Below are positions 54,172 through 62,600 of a stretch of DNA of 64,000 nt, one piece after another. Below the pieces are notes generated by a model that did no database searches, had not been told where the DNA came from, and saw nothing but the letters and a program-made list of their open reading frames with translations. A program made the translations under genes and the position numbers. Each line of letters starts with the position of its first letter. The stretch's first letter is position 1. This DNA is from Arhodomonas sp052060015 (GTDB lineage Bacteria; Pseudomonadota; Gammaproteobacteria; Nitrococcales; Nitrococcaceae): the NCBI RefSeq assembly GCF_052060015.1, contig NZ_JBPODZ010000011.1:13977-77976 (forward strand), given 5' to 3'.

Positions 54172-54920
54172 AGGTCTACGAGAAGCTGGTCATCGACATG
54201 ACCACCGGGGAAGTCCTCGAGGAGGTCAGCTATGACTACGAGGGTCCGGTGGCCGCGTGCAAGGGCGGTGGCGACGCGGAGGTCAAGGAGACCGAGGACG
54301 AGAAGGTGCTCGCCCAGGTCGGCAAGCAGCAGTGGGAGCGCTACAAGGATGTGTTCGCCCCGCTCGAGAACCAGTACATGGACCGGGTGCGGATGGGCGA
54401 GCCGGAGCGTGCCCAGGCCGAGGGAGTTGCGAACGCCGCCGTCCAGCAGAACTACTCGGGCCAGCCGGACCAGATCACCGGGCAGAGCATCGAGCGCGGC
54501 GCCGGCATGGAGGGCGCCGGCGTCAGTGCGTTGCAGTCGAGCGCCCTCGACCGGGCGGCCACCCAGGCGATGACCGGCGTGAATGCCCAGCAAAACGTCA
54601 GCGATGCCCATTACGAGGGTCTGGAGTCGGTCATCCAGCTCGGCCGTGGCAAGTCGGCGAGTGCGGTCCAGGGAATGAGCAACATAGCCGCCCGCTCGAA
54701 CCAGGAGGCCGTCAACAGCGCGTTGCAGGACTTCGAGCGCCGGCGCAGTAACGTCAACGCGGCGGCATGGGGTGCTGGGAACATCACGTCCGCGATGATG
54801 AGCGCCGGCGGTGAACCCGGCTACAACAGCCCGGCCACGCGGCGCAGCCCCTCGGTCATCAATGACCCGGGCGCTCGTGATTACCACCAGGGCGGGGGGT
54901 ATCGCGGTTCGGGTTTCTGA
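54168..54920 (+). CDS. Phage virion-internal-type protein (250 aa)
   Basis: A 250-residue protein beginning MKVYEKLVIDMTTGEVLEEVSYDYEGPVA, a short beta-rich start that I have seen in structural proteins of podovirus-like phages, followed by a Cys/Gly stretch (ACKGGGD) and a long, predicted helical, Gln/Ala/Ser-rich body (AAVQQNYSGQPDQITGQS, NAQQNVSDAHYEGLESVIQ, ALQDFERRRSNVN). Composition and position before two very large proteins suggest an internal virion or DNA-ejection component. It overlaps the preceding gene by four bases. A terminator follows it. Confidence 0.6.
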   Translation: MKVYEKLVIDMTTGEVLEEVSYDYEGPVAACKGGGDAEVKETEDEKVLAQVGKQQWERYKDVFAPLENQYMDRVRMGEPERAQAEGVANAAVQQNYSGQPDQITGQSIERGAGMEGAGVSALQSSALDRAATQAMTGVNAQQNVSDAHYEGLESVIQLGRGKSASAVQGMSNIAARSNQEAVNSALQDFERRRSNVNAAAWGAGNITSAMMSAGGEPGYNSPATRRSPSVINDPGARDYHQGGGYRGSGF

Positions 54921-54945
54921 TCGCGACCCCGTACCCACCCATTCG

Positions 54946-54978
54946 CGGCCGGTTCCCTACTCGGGGGCCGGCCGTTTT
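54946..54978 (+). terminator. Factor-independent terminator between virion-protein genes
   Basis: The stem CGGCCGG/CCGGCCG with a 15-base loop is followed by TTTT and lies 25 bases after the previous stop. It is inside the rightward operon. Confidence 0.7.
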
Positions 54979-54998
54979 CGTTCAGGAGGCAGCGAGCA

Positions 54999-56798
54999 AT
55001 GGCACAAGGGGCATTGGCGTCCGCGGCGGGCGCCTTTCAGCAGGGCTACCGGTTCCACCAGGACATGCGCGACCGCGAGCGAAAGCGCGAGGCCAACCAG
55101 GAGGACCGGCAGTGGCTGCGCGAGAAGCGGCGCATGGAGCGCCGGCGCTTCGACACGACGATGGATCAGGTCGAGCGCGAGCGCAATCAACAGCAGCTCC
55201 AGCAGACGTGGGGCGGGATCGCGCACGCCCTAGAGAACGGCCAGGCCCCGGACCCGCAGTTGCTTGAGCAGGCGAACGAGCTCTCCGACGGGCAGGTGAT
55301 GCGCGCCTTTCGCAACGTGTGGTCGCCGGGCAAGCGCCAGGCCATCGACGTGCTAAAGGGCGGGATTCAGGGCGAGGTCAACGACCCCAAGCAGATCGCC
55401 AATGCCGCCAACCTGGTCTTGCAGCCGGAGCTCTCCGAGGGCGTGGGCGAGAGCTTCCAGGGCGAAGACGGCAAGGAGTGGACCATCCGGCGGAAGTTCG
55501 TACAGGGCGTGGTGCCGTCTCCCGGTGGGGATGGCGTGATGCTCGACCTCGCCGTCGAGGCCGTCGATGACGAGGGCAACCGCAAGGTCTACGGGGCCCC
55601 GGCCACCGACGGGCGTAGTGCGGGCGGAGAGGACAACATGGTCCGCAACATCCCGCTCGATGACGTGGTCAAGAAGCTCCGCGGCATGGACAACCTCGCG
55701 GCGATGGTCGAGAGCAACGACCAGCTCCGCGGCCAGCTCGAGCAGATGGCGATCTCCCAGGGCGTGGACCCGGAGGTGTTCACAGGCAACGAGGGCGAGT
55801 TCAGCTACGAGGAGTTCAAGAGCGGCGACCAGATCGAGACTTGGGTCCTCGGCCCTGGCGGTGAGCCGGTGCGGCGCATTTCGACCGCTCCGCGCTGGAA
55901 ACCCAGCAAGCCCACCGCGAAGGAAGAGGAGGTTCAGAACCTAGTGGACCGTGGCGTTCCCGAGGAGTGGGCCACGGACGTGGCGAACGGCAACGTCACC
56001 ACCGAGATGGACGACTTCGGCAATGTCATCGCCACGAACCGCGCGACCGGCGAGGTGCGCAACCTCGGCCGGCCCGGACAGGAGGGAGACCAGCGCGGAG
56101 CCGAGGGGAGCGGACAAGGCGGTGGACGGAGCGCCCTGGAGTCCAGCGGGCAGGGGCAGCCCACGGGCGCCGCACAGCAGCCCCGGGGCCAAGGCGACGA
56201 TGCGAGCGTCTTCGCCGACGTGGCCGAGGGGACCGGGCCGCTGTCGAACATCCGCAGCGCGATCAGCGGCGTGGTCGGCCCGTTCGTGGACGGTGCGCTA
56301 TTCCCCGACACCGAACGGGCCCGCAGCGCCCTGCGGAACTTCAACCAGACCGCCAAGCAAGCCTTGGTGAACTCCAATCGCTTCCCGGTCTATGAGCAGA
56401 AGATCGTCGCCGAGCTCCTGCCGGATCCGAACCAGTTCTTCAACGACCCCGACGCGGCCCGCGAGCGCCTGCTGGAGCTCCGCGACTTCCTTGAGCGCAA
56501 GCGCCAGCGGAATCAGGAAAGTGTCGAGGCCGGCAACATCACCTCGAAGCGCCGCGCCGCGCTTGCTGATCAGAACGATGTTCTAGAGAGCGTGATCGAC
56601 CTCATGGGTAGCCCGGAGGGCGGCGGCCCGCAGGGTGGCAGCCAGGCCGGCGCCAGGAACGGACAGCGCGGCGGGGCGGACGTGCCGATCTCGCAGATGA
56701 GCGTGGACCAACTCGATGCGCTGGACCCCTCACAGCTCTCCGACCAAGAGCTCATCGAGGCAAGCCGGCGGTATCGGCAGATCCGAGGAGGTGAATGA
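54999..56798 (+). CDS. Large phage virion/ejection-type protein (599 aa)
   Basis: A 599-residue protein with no named family recalled. The first ~75 residues are extremely charged and helical (FHQDMRDRERKREANQEDRQ and so on), with strong coiled-coil potential, and the rest alternates Gln/Gly/Asp-rich segments and short helices. Late segments include NIRSAISGVVGPFVDGALFPDTERARSAL and LRDFLERKRQRNQ. The middle also has a Gly/Gln-rich linker (EGSGQGGGRSALESSGQGQ). The overall composition is like internal virion or injection proteins of short-tailed phages. AGGAGG precedes the ATG at 54999, and its stop overlaps the next start region. Confidence 0.6.
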   Translation: MAQGALASAAGAFQQGYRFHQDMRDRERKREANQEDRQWLREKRRMERRRFDTTMDQVERERNQQQLQQTWGGIAHALENGQAPDPQLLEQANELSDGQVMRAFRNVWSPGKRQAIDVLKGGIQGEVNDPKQIANAANLVLQPELSEGVGESFQGEDGKEWTIRRKFVQGVVPSPGGDGVMLDLAVEAVDDEGNRKVYGAPATDGRSAGGEDNMVRNIPLDDVVKKLRGMDNLAAMVESNDQLRGQLEQMAISQGVDPEVFTGNEGEFSYEEFKSGDQIETWVLGPGGEPVRRISTAPRWKPSKPTAKEEEVQNLVDRGVPEEWATDVANGNVTTEMDDFGNVIATNRATGEVRNLGRPGQEGDQRGAEGSGQGGGRSALESSGQGQPTGAAQQPRGQGDDASVFADVAEGTGPLSNIRSAISGVVGPFVDGALFPDTERARSALRNFNQTAKQALVNSNRFPVYEQKIVAELLPDPNQFFNDPDAARERLLELRDFLERKRQRNQESVEAGNITSKRRAALADQNDVLESVIDLMGSPEGGGPQGGSQAGARNGQRGGADVPISQMSVDQLDALDPSQLSDQELIEASRRYRQIRGGE

Positions 56799-59704
56799 TG
56801 GCAGCCGTAGATCCGTTCGCCGAGGAGCTGCGCCGCCGGCGCGGCGTGGAACCCGAAGAAGCCCAGGCCGACGAGGCAGTGAACACCGAGATCGCCGAGG
56901 CTCGGCGGTCCCTGGAAGCCATCGAAGGCGGCAGAGAACCGACCGACGGCGGAGAGTCCGCCGCACCACCGGCGCGAATGAATGCCGCTCCTGCGGACAC
57001 ACAGACCGCACAGCGCGAGGAACCCGGAAGCGGCCCCGACCCCTTCGCTACCGAGTTGCAGCGGCGCCGCCAAACGTCAGAACGCGAGCGCAGCGGTTCC
57101 AGCGACGAGGGCGGCATCCTGGAACAGGCCGGCCGCGATTTCGTATCCGGGGCCAAGTCCTTCGCCGGCGGGGCGCTCGACGTGATCGGGATGCCCGCCG
57201 ATCTCCTGAACACCGCGCTCGGTGCGGTCGGTGCCCCCGAGATCCCAGGCGACAGCGAGGACCTGCGCGAGCTCGCATCGGACTACGGGGTCGCCTACGA
57301 GTGGGACGAGGAACCGAACACCGTGGGCAACCGCGCCTCGCGGATCATGGGCGGCAGCGCCATTCCGTATGCCGGACTCATCGGCCGCGGTGCGCAGCTC
57401 GCCCGCACCGGAGCGGCGGGCGGGGGATTCGTGGACGATGCGGCCCGCACGGTCGCCACCCGCCCCGGGCCCGCCGCGGCTGCCGAGGGCGCGTCCATCG
57501 CTGGAGCCACCGCGGGCGGCGAGACCGCTGAGTGGATCATGCCCGAGTCAGAGCTGGCGGAGGCGCTGGGCGAGCTCGCCGGCGGCTTCACCCCGGCGGC
57601 GGTTACCGGTGGCCCCACCGCTCAGTTGGCGAAATGGGCGGGGCGGAAGGCAAAGAAGGGCGCGTTGTCATTCACCGAGACCGGCGGCAAGGTACGCGCC
57701 GCTGATCGGATGCAGCGTGCCGCCGCGGACCCCGATGCCGCCGCCGCCCGGGTGGGCGGTGACGACACGCTGTCGGAGGCGCCGCTATCGCCGGCGCGCC
57801 GGAGCGGTGACAGGCGGCTGCTCAGCATTGAGCGCAGCGTCGCGGAGGCGGATCCCGAATTCGACGAGCGCCTATCGCGCCAACTCTCCGAGGCCAACCG
57901 GGTAACCCGCCGGGCGGCCACGGACCTCGACGGCGACCCGGCCCGCGCCCGGGAACTGCTCGAGAACCGCCGCGAACACCTGCTCGACACCCTGGATCGG
58001 CGGGCCGCCCAGGCGGCCGATGAGGCTGACGAGGCAATACAGCGCCTCGACCCCGACGCATCCCCGCGGGAGATCAGCCAGGCCGCTCGCTCCCGCGTCG
58101 AGAACGCGCTGGACGATGCCCGGCGGACGGAAACGGAGCTGTGGAGCAGTCTGGACCGCGACGCCCCGGCCACGCTCTCCACCACCCGCCGCACGCTGCG
58201 CGCGGAGCTCGCGAATCGGTCCAGGTTCGATGATCCCGAGGACGTGCCGCAGTGGCTCACGAAGGCCATCGACGAAACGGAATCGCCGATCCTCGGCCCG
58301 GACGGTAAGCCGGCCGGCAGCGAGGGCGTGACCTTCGGCGATGTCCACGCCCTGCGGCAGCGGGTGGGCTCGGCCCTGGCGGAGGAGCGGGCAAAACCGG
58401 CGCCGAACCGAAGCAAGGTCCGCATCCTCTCGCAGACGTATGACTCGCTGCTGGATGACATGGCAAGCGCCGAGGGCCAGGGCAAGGCCCTGGAATCCGC
58501 GCTCGCGTATTCGCGCAAGCTCAACCAGCGATTCCGCCAGGGGACCGTCGGCCGCCTACTCGGCTTCGAGCGCCGGGGCGGGCCGGCCGTGGACCCCGCG
58601 GATACCCTGCGCAAGATCGTCGGCGGGCAGGCGTCCGGCACCCAGGCGCGTGAGTTCCTGGAGGCCGCGCCCGAGGCCCGGCAGGACGTGGCGAATTACC
58701 TACGGGCAGCGTTCCTGTCCCAGGCCACCGAAGAAGGCACCGTGAACCCACGGGCGGCCCGGGCGTTCCGGCGGAAGCATGGGGAAGTGCTGGACCAGCT
58801 CCCCGAGCTCAAGGCTGAGCTCAGTGACGCAGACCGCATGGCGCGGGCCGCGAAGCGGTTCAAAGCGCGGGCCGGCAACGCCCGGCGCCTGGCCTACAAC
58901 CGCAACAAGTCCCGGGCTGCGCTGTACCTGGACGGCGCACCCGGCGAGGAATGGGACCGCGTACTCCGCTCTAAGGAGCCGGCAAAAGCGGCCCGGGCGC
59001 TGCGTCGCAAGATCGGCAAGGACCCCAAGGCACGCCAGGGCCTGAAATCGAGCTTCGTGGAAACGCTTATGCGCCGCGCGGAGGCTGGCGACGTGGCCGA
59101 CGACGGTACCCGGTTCGTTTCCGGCCGGCGGTTCCGGCGGCTGCTCGAAGACCACGAGGACGTGGCGGACGCGCTCGGATTCACCGACGCCGAACGCCGG
59201 CGCCTGGAGCGCATCGCGACGACCTTTGAGCGTATGGAGACGCGGCCCCGGTCTGGCGAGCCGGTGATGGACGACATGCCGGGCGAGATTGCCTCGCTCA
59301 TCGCCCGCCTGATCGGCGCGAAGTCCGGCCAGCGCATGGCCGACGGCATGGGCTCGTCACTGGTGATGGCTCAGCACTTCAGCCAGCGTATGCAGCGCCT
59401 GTTGGGGCGGATTACGCGGGACAAGGGCCGGGAAATCATCGCCGCGAGCATGGATGATCCTGAGCTGTTCCGGGCGCTGATGACCAACGCCCGAGAGCAT
59501 CCCGAGGATGCGCGGAAGGCGGTGCAGCGGATTAATGCATGGCTCGTCGGGCAGGCTTCCCAGGCTGCCCGCGGCGAGGACAGCGACCCCGAGGGCAGCA
59601 CCTGGCGCGAACTTCAAGCCGAAGCGAAGCGGCGCGGGCTGCCGGCGCAGGGTAGCCGGCGGGAGCTCATCGAGCGGCTGGACGGAGCCGAGGCGGCGCC
59701 GTAG
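56798..59704 (+). CDS. Giant phage ejection-type protein with C-terminal SAP-like motif (968 aa)
   Basis: A 968-residue, highly charged, mostly helical protein. N-terminal acidic repeats (DPFAEELRRRRG and DPFATELQRRRQ) are followed by an Ala/Gly-rich region (FVSGAKSFAGGALDVIGMPADLLN) that could insert into or cross a membrane, and long helical stretches. The last ~35 residues, STWRELQAEAKRRGLPAQGS then RRELIERLDGA, match the SAP DNA-binding motif well (the 'EL...L...GLP..G.K.ELIERL' pattern). A perfect AGGAGGTGA is placed best for the ATG at 56798; an ATG one codon upstream overlaps the previous stop. Size and position suggest a DNA-ejection protein injected with the genome. Confidence 0.65.
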   Translation: MAAVDPFAEELRRRRGVEPEEAQADEAVNTEIAEARRSLEAIEGGREPTDGGESAAPPARMNAAPADTQTAQREEPGSGPDPFATELQRRRQTSERERSGSSDEGGILEQAGRDFVSGAKSFAGGALDVIGMPADLLNTALGAVGAPEIPGDSEDLRELASDYGVAYEWDEEPNTVGNRASRIMGGSAIPYAGLIGRGAQLARTGAAGGGFVDDAARTVATRPGPAAAAEGASIAGATAGGETAEWIMPESELAEALGELAGGFTPAAVTGGPTAQLAKWAGRKAKKGALSFTETGGKVRAADRMQRAAADPDAAAARVGGDDTLSEAPLSPARRSGDRRLLSIERSVAEADPEFDERLSRQLSEANRVTRRAATDLDGDPARARELLENRREHLLDTLDRRAAQAADEADEAIQRLDPDASPREISQAARSRVENALDDARRTETELWSSLDRDAPATLSTTRRTLRAELANRSRFDDPEDVPQWLTKAIDETESPILGPDGKPAGSEGVTFGDVHALRQRVGSALAEERAKPAPNRSKVRILSQTYDSLLDDMASAEGQGKALESALAYSRKLNQRFRQGTVGRLLGFERRGGPAVDPADTLRKIVGGQASGTQAREFLEAAPEARQDVANYLRAAFLSQATEEGTVNPRAARAFRRKHGEVLDQLPELKAELSDADRMARAAKRFKARAGNARRLAYNRNKSRAALYLDGAPGEEWDRVLRSKEPAKAARALRRKIGKDPKARQGLKSSFVETLMRRAEAGDVADDGTRFVSGRRFRRLLEDHEDVADALGFTDAERRRLERIATTFERMETRPRSGEPVMDDMPGEIASLIARLIGAKSGQRMADGMGSSLVMAQHFSQRMQRLLGRITRDKGREIIAASMDDPELFRALMTNAREHPEDARKAVQRINAWLVGQASQAARGEDSDPEGSTWRELQAEAKRRGLPAQGSRRELIERLDGAEAAP

Positions 59705-59710
59705 GGACGG

Positions 59711-59743
59711 AAAAGGCGGGGGCAGGCTACTCCGTGCCCCCGC
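59711..59743 (-). terminator. Terminator covering the end of the small-terminase gene
   Basis: On the minus strand GCGGGGGCA/TGCCCCCGC with a 10-base loop is followed by CTTTTCC. The loop contains the terS stop codon, so the terminator overlaps the 3' end of the gene. It ends the leftward operon at the convergence point. Confidence 0.75.
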
Positions 59744-60302
59744 TGTCGCCCACGCGGGCCGCCTCACTCGCCTTGATCCGTCCCGCTGGCGTGGACTCCG
59801 GCGCCTGAGCAATGGCTTCCAGGAACTCGCGCATCGGGTCCCCGCGCTGTCGGTTGTCCTGCTCGTACATGCCGAAGTGCTTCATGAGCTTGTCCAGGGC
59901 GGCCACCTTGTCGGATAAGCGGTACTTCAACACCTGCCCCACCTCGACCTCGCTATTTCCGATTCTCGCCACCTCCAGGGAGTGAATCGCGGCTGCGGTG
60001 GCATCGTCGAGTTCCGTGACTGCCCTTGGAGTGCCATCCGCGTGGAACAGCTTGCGCGGGTCCATCAGGCCGATTCTGGCAAGCTCCCGCACCACCGTGT
60101 CCGCGTTCACCTCAAGTCGCCGTTCCCGCTCCGCCTTCAGCTCCGCGATGCGTTCCGCGACCGCGGGCTTGCCGAGGAGCTGATGCCCCACCTGTCCGGC
60201 GGTTTTCAGGCTGTACCCGGCGCGGATGGCGGCCTGGCTGGCGTTCAGGTCCACAAGGTATTCCCGCGCGAAGGCCTCCTGTTTGTCCGTGATCCGTGCC
60301 AT
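59727..60302 (-). CDS. Terminase small subunit
   Basis: A 191-residue small terminase (Terminase_2 family). The N-terminal helix-turn-helix KQEAFAREYLVDLNASQAAIRAGYSLKTAGQVGHQLLGKPAVAERI is the diagnostic segment; a middle helix (AERERRLEVNADTVVRELARIGL) and C-terminal LSDKVAALDKLMKHFGMYEQ follow. The protein would recognise the packaging site and recruit the large subunit, which is not present here. The ATG at 60302 has a GGAGGAG ribosome-binding sequence. It is the last gene of the leftward operon, which is separated from the upstream gene by a terminator. Confidence 0.87.
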   Translation of the reverse strand: MARITDKQEAFAREYLVDLNASQAAIRAGYSLKTAGQVGHQLLGKPAVAERIAELKAERERRLEVNADTVVRELARIGLMDPRKLFHADGTPRAVTELDDATAAAIHSLEVARIGNSEVEVGQVLKYRLSDKVAALDKLMKHFGMYEQDNRQRGDPMREFLEAIAQAPESTPAGRIKASEAARVGDSGGTE

Positions 60303-60331
60303 CGCTGTAGCTCCTCCGCTTGAAGATACTT

Positions 60332-60356
60332 GAAAACGGCCCCGCCGGAGCGGGGC
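60332..60356 (-). terminator. Factor-independent terminator upstream of the small terminase gene
   Basis: On the minus strand GCCCCGC/GCGGGGC with a 4-base loop is followed by CGTTTTC. It lies between the coiled-coil protein and terS. Confidence 0.75.
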
Positions 60357-60365
60357 ATCGTTGGA

Positions 60366-60809
60366 TCACGCCAAGCCATTCGCTCCGAGGATGCGGTTCG
60401 CACTTCGCACGCGGTTGCCTGGTTGCATCTGACGATGCCGTTGCGCCTCCACGGCCTTGTCCAGCTCCGGCAGCTCGGCCTCAAGGTCCCGCAGGATACG
60501 GCGCTGGCTCAGCAGGTCCACCAGGTCGTCGATGCTCGCCTCGCCCTCGAGCAGCGCCTGGCGGGTGTCCGGGATGCGTTGGTGTAGCTCCTGTTCCCAC
60601 GCGCTCACCTGCCGGCCTACCTCGTTACGCCGCCGCTCCATCGCGTCGGCGAGCGCCTGGATTTCCCGAGCCTCCGCCTCGGCTGATTCGATGGTCTCTA
60701 TAGCCTTCACCACGGCTCGCTGTTGCTTGGGCTTCAAGCCCTCGAAGGTCTCCCGCTGTTCCGCGGTGAAGTGCTCTGGCGGCGCCAGGGTCTCGTCAGT
60801 CTCCATCAT
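60366..60809 (-). CDS. Hypothetical coiled-coil phage protein
   Basis: A 147-residue protein that I do not recognise. It is predicted to be almost entirely helical with coiled-coil potential (LKPKQQRAVVKAIETIESAE, AEAREIQALADAMERRRNEVGRQ, LSQRRILRDLEAELPELDKAV). It is without membrane segments. The start overlaps the stop of the upstream gene (ATGA). It is between the small zinc-type protein and the small terminase subunit in the leftward operon. A packaging or scaffolding role is possible but not supported by similarity. Confidence 0.55.
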   Translation of the reverse strand: MMETDETLAPPEHFTAEQRETFEGLKPKQQRAVVKAIETIESAEAEAREIQALADAMERRRNEVGRQVSAWEQELHQRIPDTRQALLEGEASIDDLVDLLSQRRILRDLEAELPELDKAVEAQRHRQMQPGNRVRSANRILGANGLA

Positions 60810-61087
60810 CGCTTTTCACCTCTCGTATCGTCACGTTGATCGCTCTCGCGGAGTTTCTGGGATAGGTGCGCGCGATAGTTGATCTCGCAGCGCCGGCAGC
60901 GCGACGCACCGGCGGGCGCGAGTACATCCTCGTCGCGGAGATGGCCGCCGCTGCACGATATGCGCACGTCCCAGCCACCGGCCCCGTCTGGCAGCAGGAA
61001 CGCAGCGTGTGCCACCTCGCCGAAGCGTAGAACCCAGCCGTAAAACCGACGCGAGATCACCGGCAAGCGGATCACAGCGTTGCTCAT
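60806..61087 (-). CDS. Small phage protein with paired cysteines
   Basis: A 93-residue basic protein with Cys residues in ISCSGGHLRDEDVLAPAGAS and RCRRCEINYRAHL (two CxxC-like pairs), which could form a small zinc site. The N-terminal MSNAVIRLPVISRRFYGW is hydrophobic but short. No family is recognised. It overlaps both neighbours by four bases, so it belongs to the translationally coupled chain from the initiator and DnaB genes. Confidence 0.5.
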   Translation of the reverse strand: MSNAVIRLPVISRRFYGWVLRFGEVAHAAFLLPDGAGGWDVRISCSGGHLRDEDVLAPAGASRCRRCEINYRAHLSQKLRESDQRDDTRGEKR

Positions 61088-61326
61088 GCCTGCAGATCTT
61101 CCGCGATCCATTGCACCGACACCCCCGGAGCGTACACACCCAGCAACACGCCCCGGGCCGCGGCCTCGTCGATGAGCGCGGACTCCTTGCCGCGGGTGGT
61201 AACAGCCGGCCGTACCCGCGGCGTGCCGGACCTGTCGCGGTACACGGCGCAGGGTCGGCGGTGTAAGGCGATCTCGGCGGTGATGGCTGCGGCGAGTGTT
61301 TCCGGTTCCTGGTGGGCCTCCGTCAT
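61084..61326 (-). CDS. Small hypothetical phage protein
   Basis: An 80-residue protein of unknown function. It has an acidic N-terminus (MTEAHQEPETLAAAITAEIAL), a basic middle (YRDRSGTPRVRPAVTTRG) and a short hydrophobic segment (GVLLGVYAPGVSVQWIAEDL). It lies three bases downstream of dnaB and overlaps the next gene by four bases. Nothing further can be said from sequence. Confidence 0.45.
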   Translation of the reverse strand: MTEAHQEPETLAAAITAEIALHRRPCAVYRDRSGTPRVRPAVTTRGKESALIDEAAARGVLLGVYAPGVSVQWIAEDLQA

Positions 61327-61328
61327 AT

Positions 61329-62600
61329 CTATGCGACCTCCTCGTAGTGTTTCAGATCTCGGTCGAGCCACCGCTGATGCCGGGCGTCAAAGTGAAGACG
61401 AGCAACGCCCGGGGGACCGTGCCGGTTGGCGCGAATCAGGAACTCGGCCTCACAAGGATCGGCGTCGGGCAAATAGACCCAGTGCCGGTAGAGAAACGCG
61501 ATTACGTCCGCCTCCTGCTCGATCTCGCCTGAGTCGCGTAGGTCTGCGGGCTGCGGCCGTTTGTCCTCACGCTGTTCTACGGCGCGGGAGAGCTGGACCA
61601 GCAGGACCACGGGGATGTCGAGATCCCGGGCGAGCGTCTTGAACGCGCGGGCCATTGCTCCCACCGTCAGGTCGCGGCGCTCGCCCGCGCTGTCCGGCTG
61701 GAGGCGCTGGAGGTAATCCACCACCAGCAGGTCCAGGCCGTGACGCCTTTGCCAGCTCATCGCCTGCCGGCGGATGCGTCCGGGGGTCACGCCGGCCTTG
61801 TCGAGGATATGGATGGGGAGCTCGGCGAGCCGGCTCGAGGCGGCGGCAAGGCGCTGTTCCTCGCTGTCGGTGAGCTCGCCAGTCTGCATCCGGCTCGCAT
61901 CCACGCCAGCGGCTGCGGCCAGCCAGCGGGCCCCGCACTCCGGGGCCGCCATTTCCGACGAAGCAAAGCCAACCCGGTGGCCGGATCGCGCGGCGTTCGT
62001 TTGGAGCGACAGCGCCCAACCCGTCTTGCCCATCTTCGGGCGGCCCCCTACTACGTACAGGCGCCCACCCCGGAGCCCGCCCAGCGCCCGGTCAATGTCG
62101 CGGAATCCAGTGCTCACGCCAACGGTGCCGCCCTGGCGGCGGGCCTCCCGTGCCTCACTTACTGCCCCCAGGGTGTCCGCCATCACATCGGCCATCGACC
62201 AGTCCCCTGCGTCGCCACGGCTGGCAGAAAGCGCGGACAGAAGTCGATCCGACAGGGCGTCGGGATCGGCACCGTGAGCCTGTGCCGCCGTGGCTGTGTC
62301 GCGGCATAGCCGCTGTACGGCGCGCAGACGAGCGGCCTGGCGAATGCTCGCGGCGTAGTGTTCGACGTTACGGGGGCTGCCCTGCGCCTCCGCGATCCTT
62401 GCGACCAGCGCGTAGTCACCGAGTTCGTTGCCGAGGGTCGGCCCGTCTACCGCGGCACCGCGGGCGGCGAGGGCCTGCATCGCGGAGAACGCCCGATGGC
62501 CTTCCCCGGTGCTGAACTCCTCGGCGGACAAGTCCAGCTCCAGGATGGCCGACGGATCGAACAGCAGCGCCGCGAGGATCGCTTGCTCGTCTTGCCTCAT
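61329..62600 (-). CDS. Phage replicative DNA helicase, DnaB family
   Basis: A 423-residue DnaB-type helicase. The N-terminal domain is short and divergent from chromosomal DnaB (AILAALLFDPSAILELDLSAEEF), and the C-terminal ATPase is complete: Walker A GGRPKMGKTGWALS, Walker B LDLLVVDYLQRLQ, the QLSRAVEQREDKRPQPADLRDSGEIEQEADVIAFLYR motif with the catalytic regions. Its size and divergence fit phage helicases that pair with a phage initiator. It overlaps the initiator gene by four bases. It would act at the element's own replication origin. Confidence 0.87.
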   Translation of the reverse strand: MRQDEQAILAALLFDPSAILELDLSAEEFSTGEGHRAFSAMQALAARGAAVDGPTLGNELGDYALVARIAEAQGSPRNVEHYAASIRQAARLRAVQRLCRDTATAAQAHGADPDALSDRLLSALSASRGDAGDWSMADVMADTLGAVSEAREARRQGGTVGVSTGFRDIDRALGGLRGGRLYVVGGRPKMGKTGWALSLQTNAARSGHRVGFASSEMAAPECGARWLAAAAGVDASRMQTGELTDSEEQRLAAASSRLAELPIHILDKAGVTPGRIRRQAMSWQRRHGLDLLVVDYLQRLQPDSAGERRDLTVGAMARAFKTLARDLDIPVVLLVQLSRAVEQREDKRPQPADLRDSGEIEQEADVIAFLYRHWVYLPDADPCEAEFLIRANRHGPPGVARLHFDARHQRWLDRDLKHYEEVA

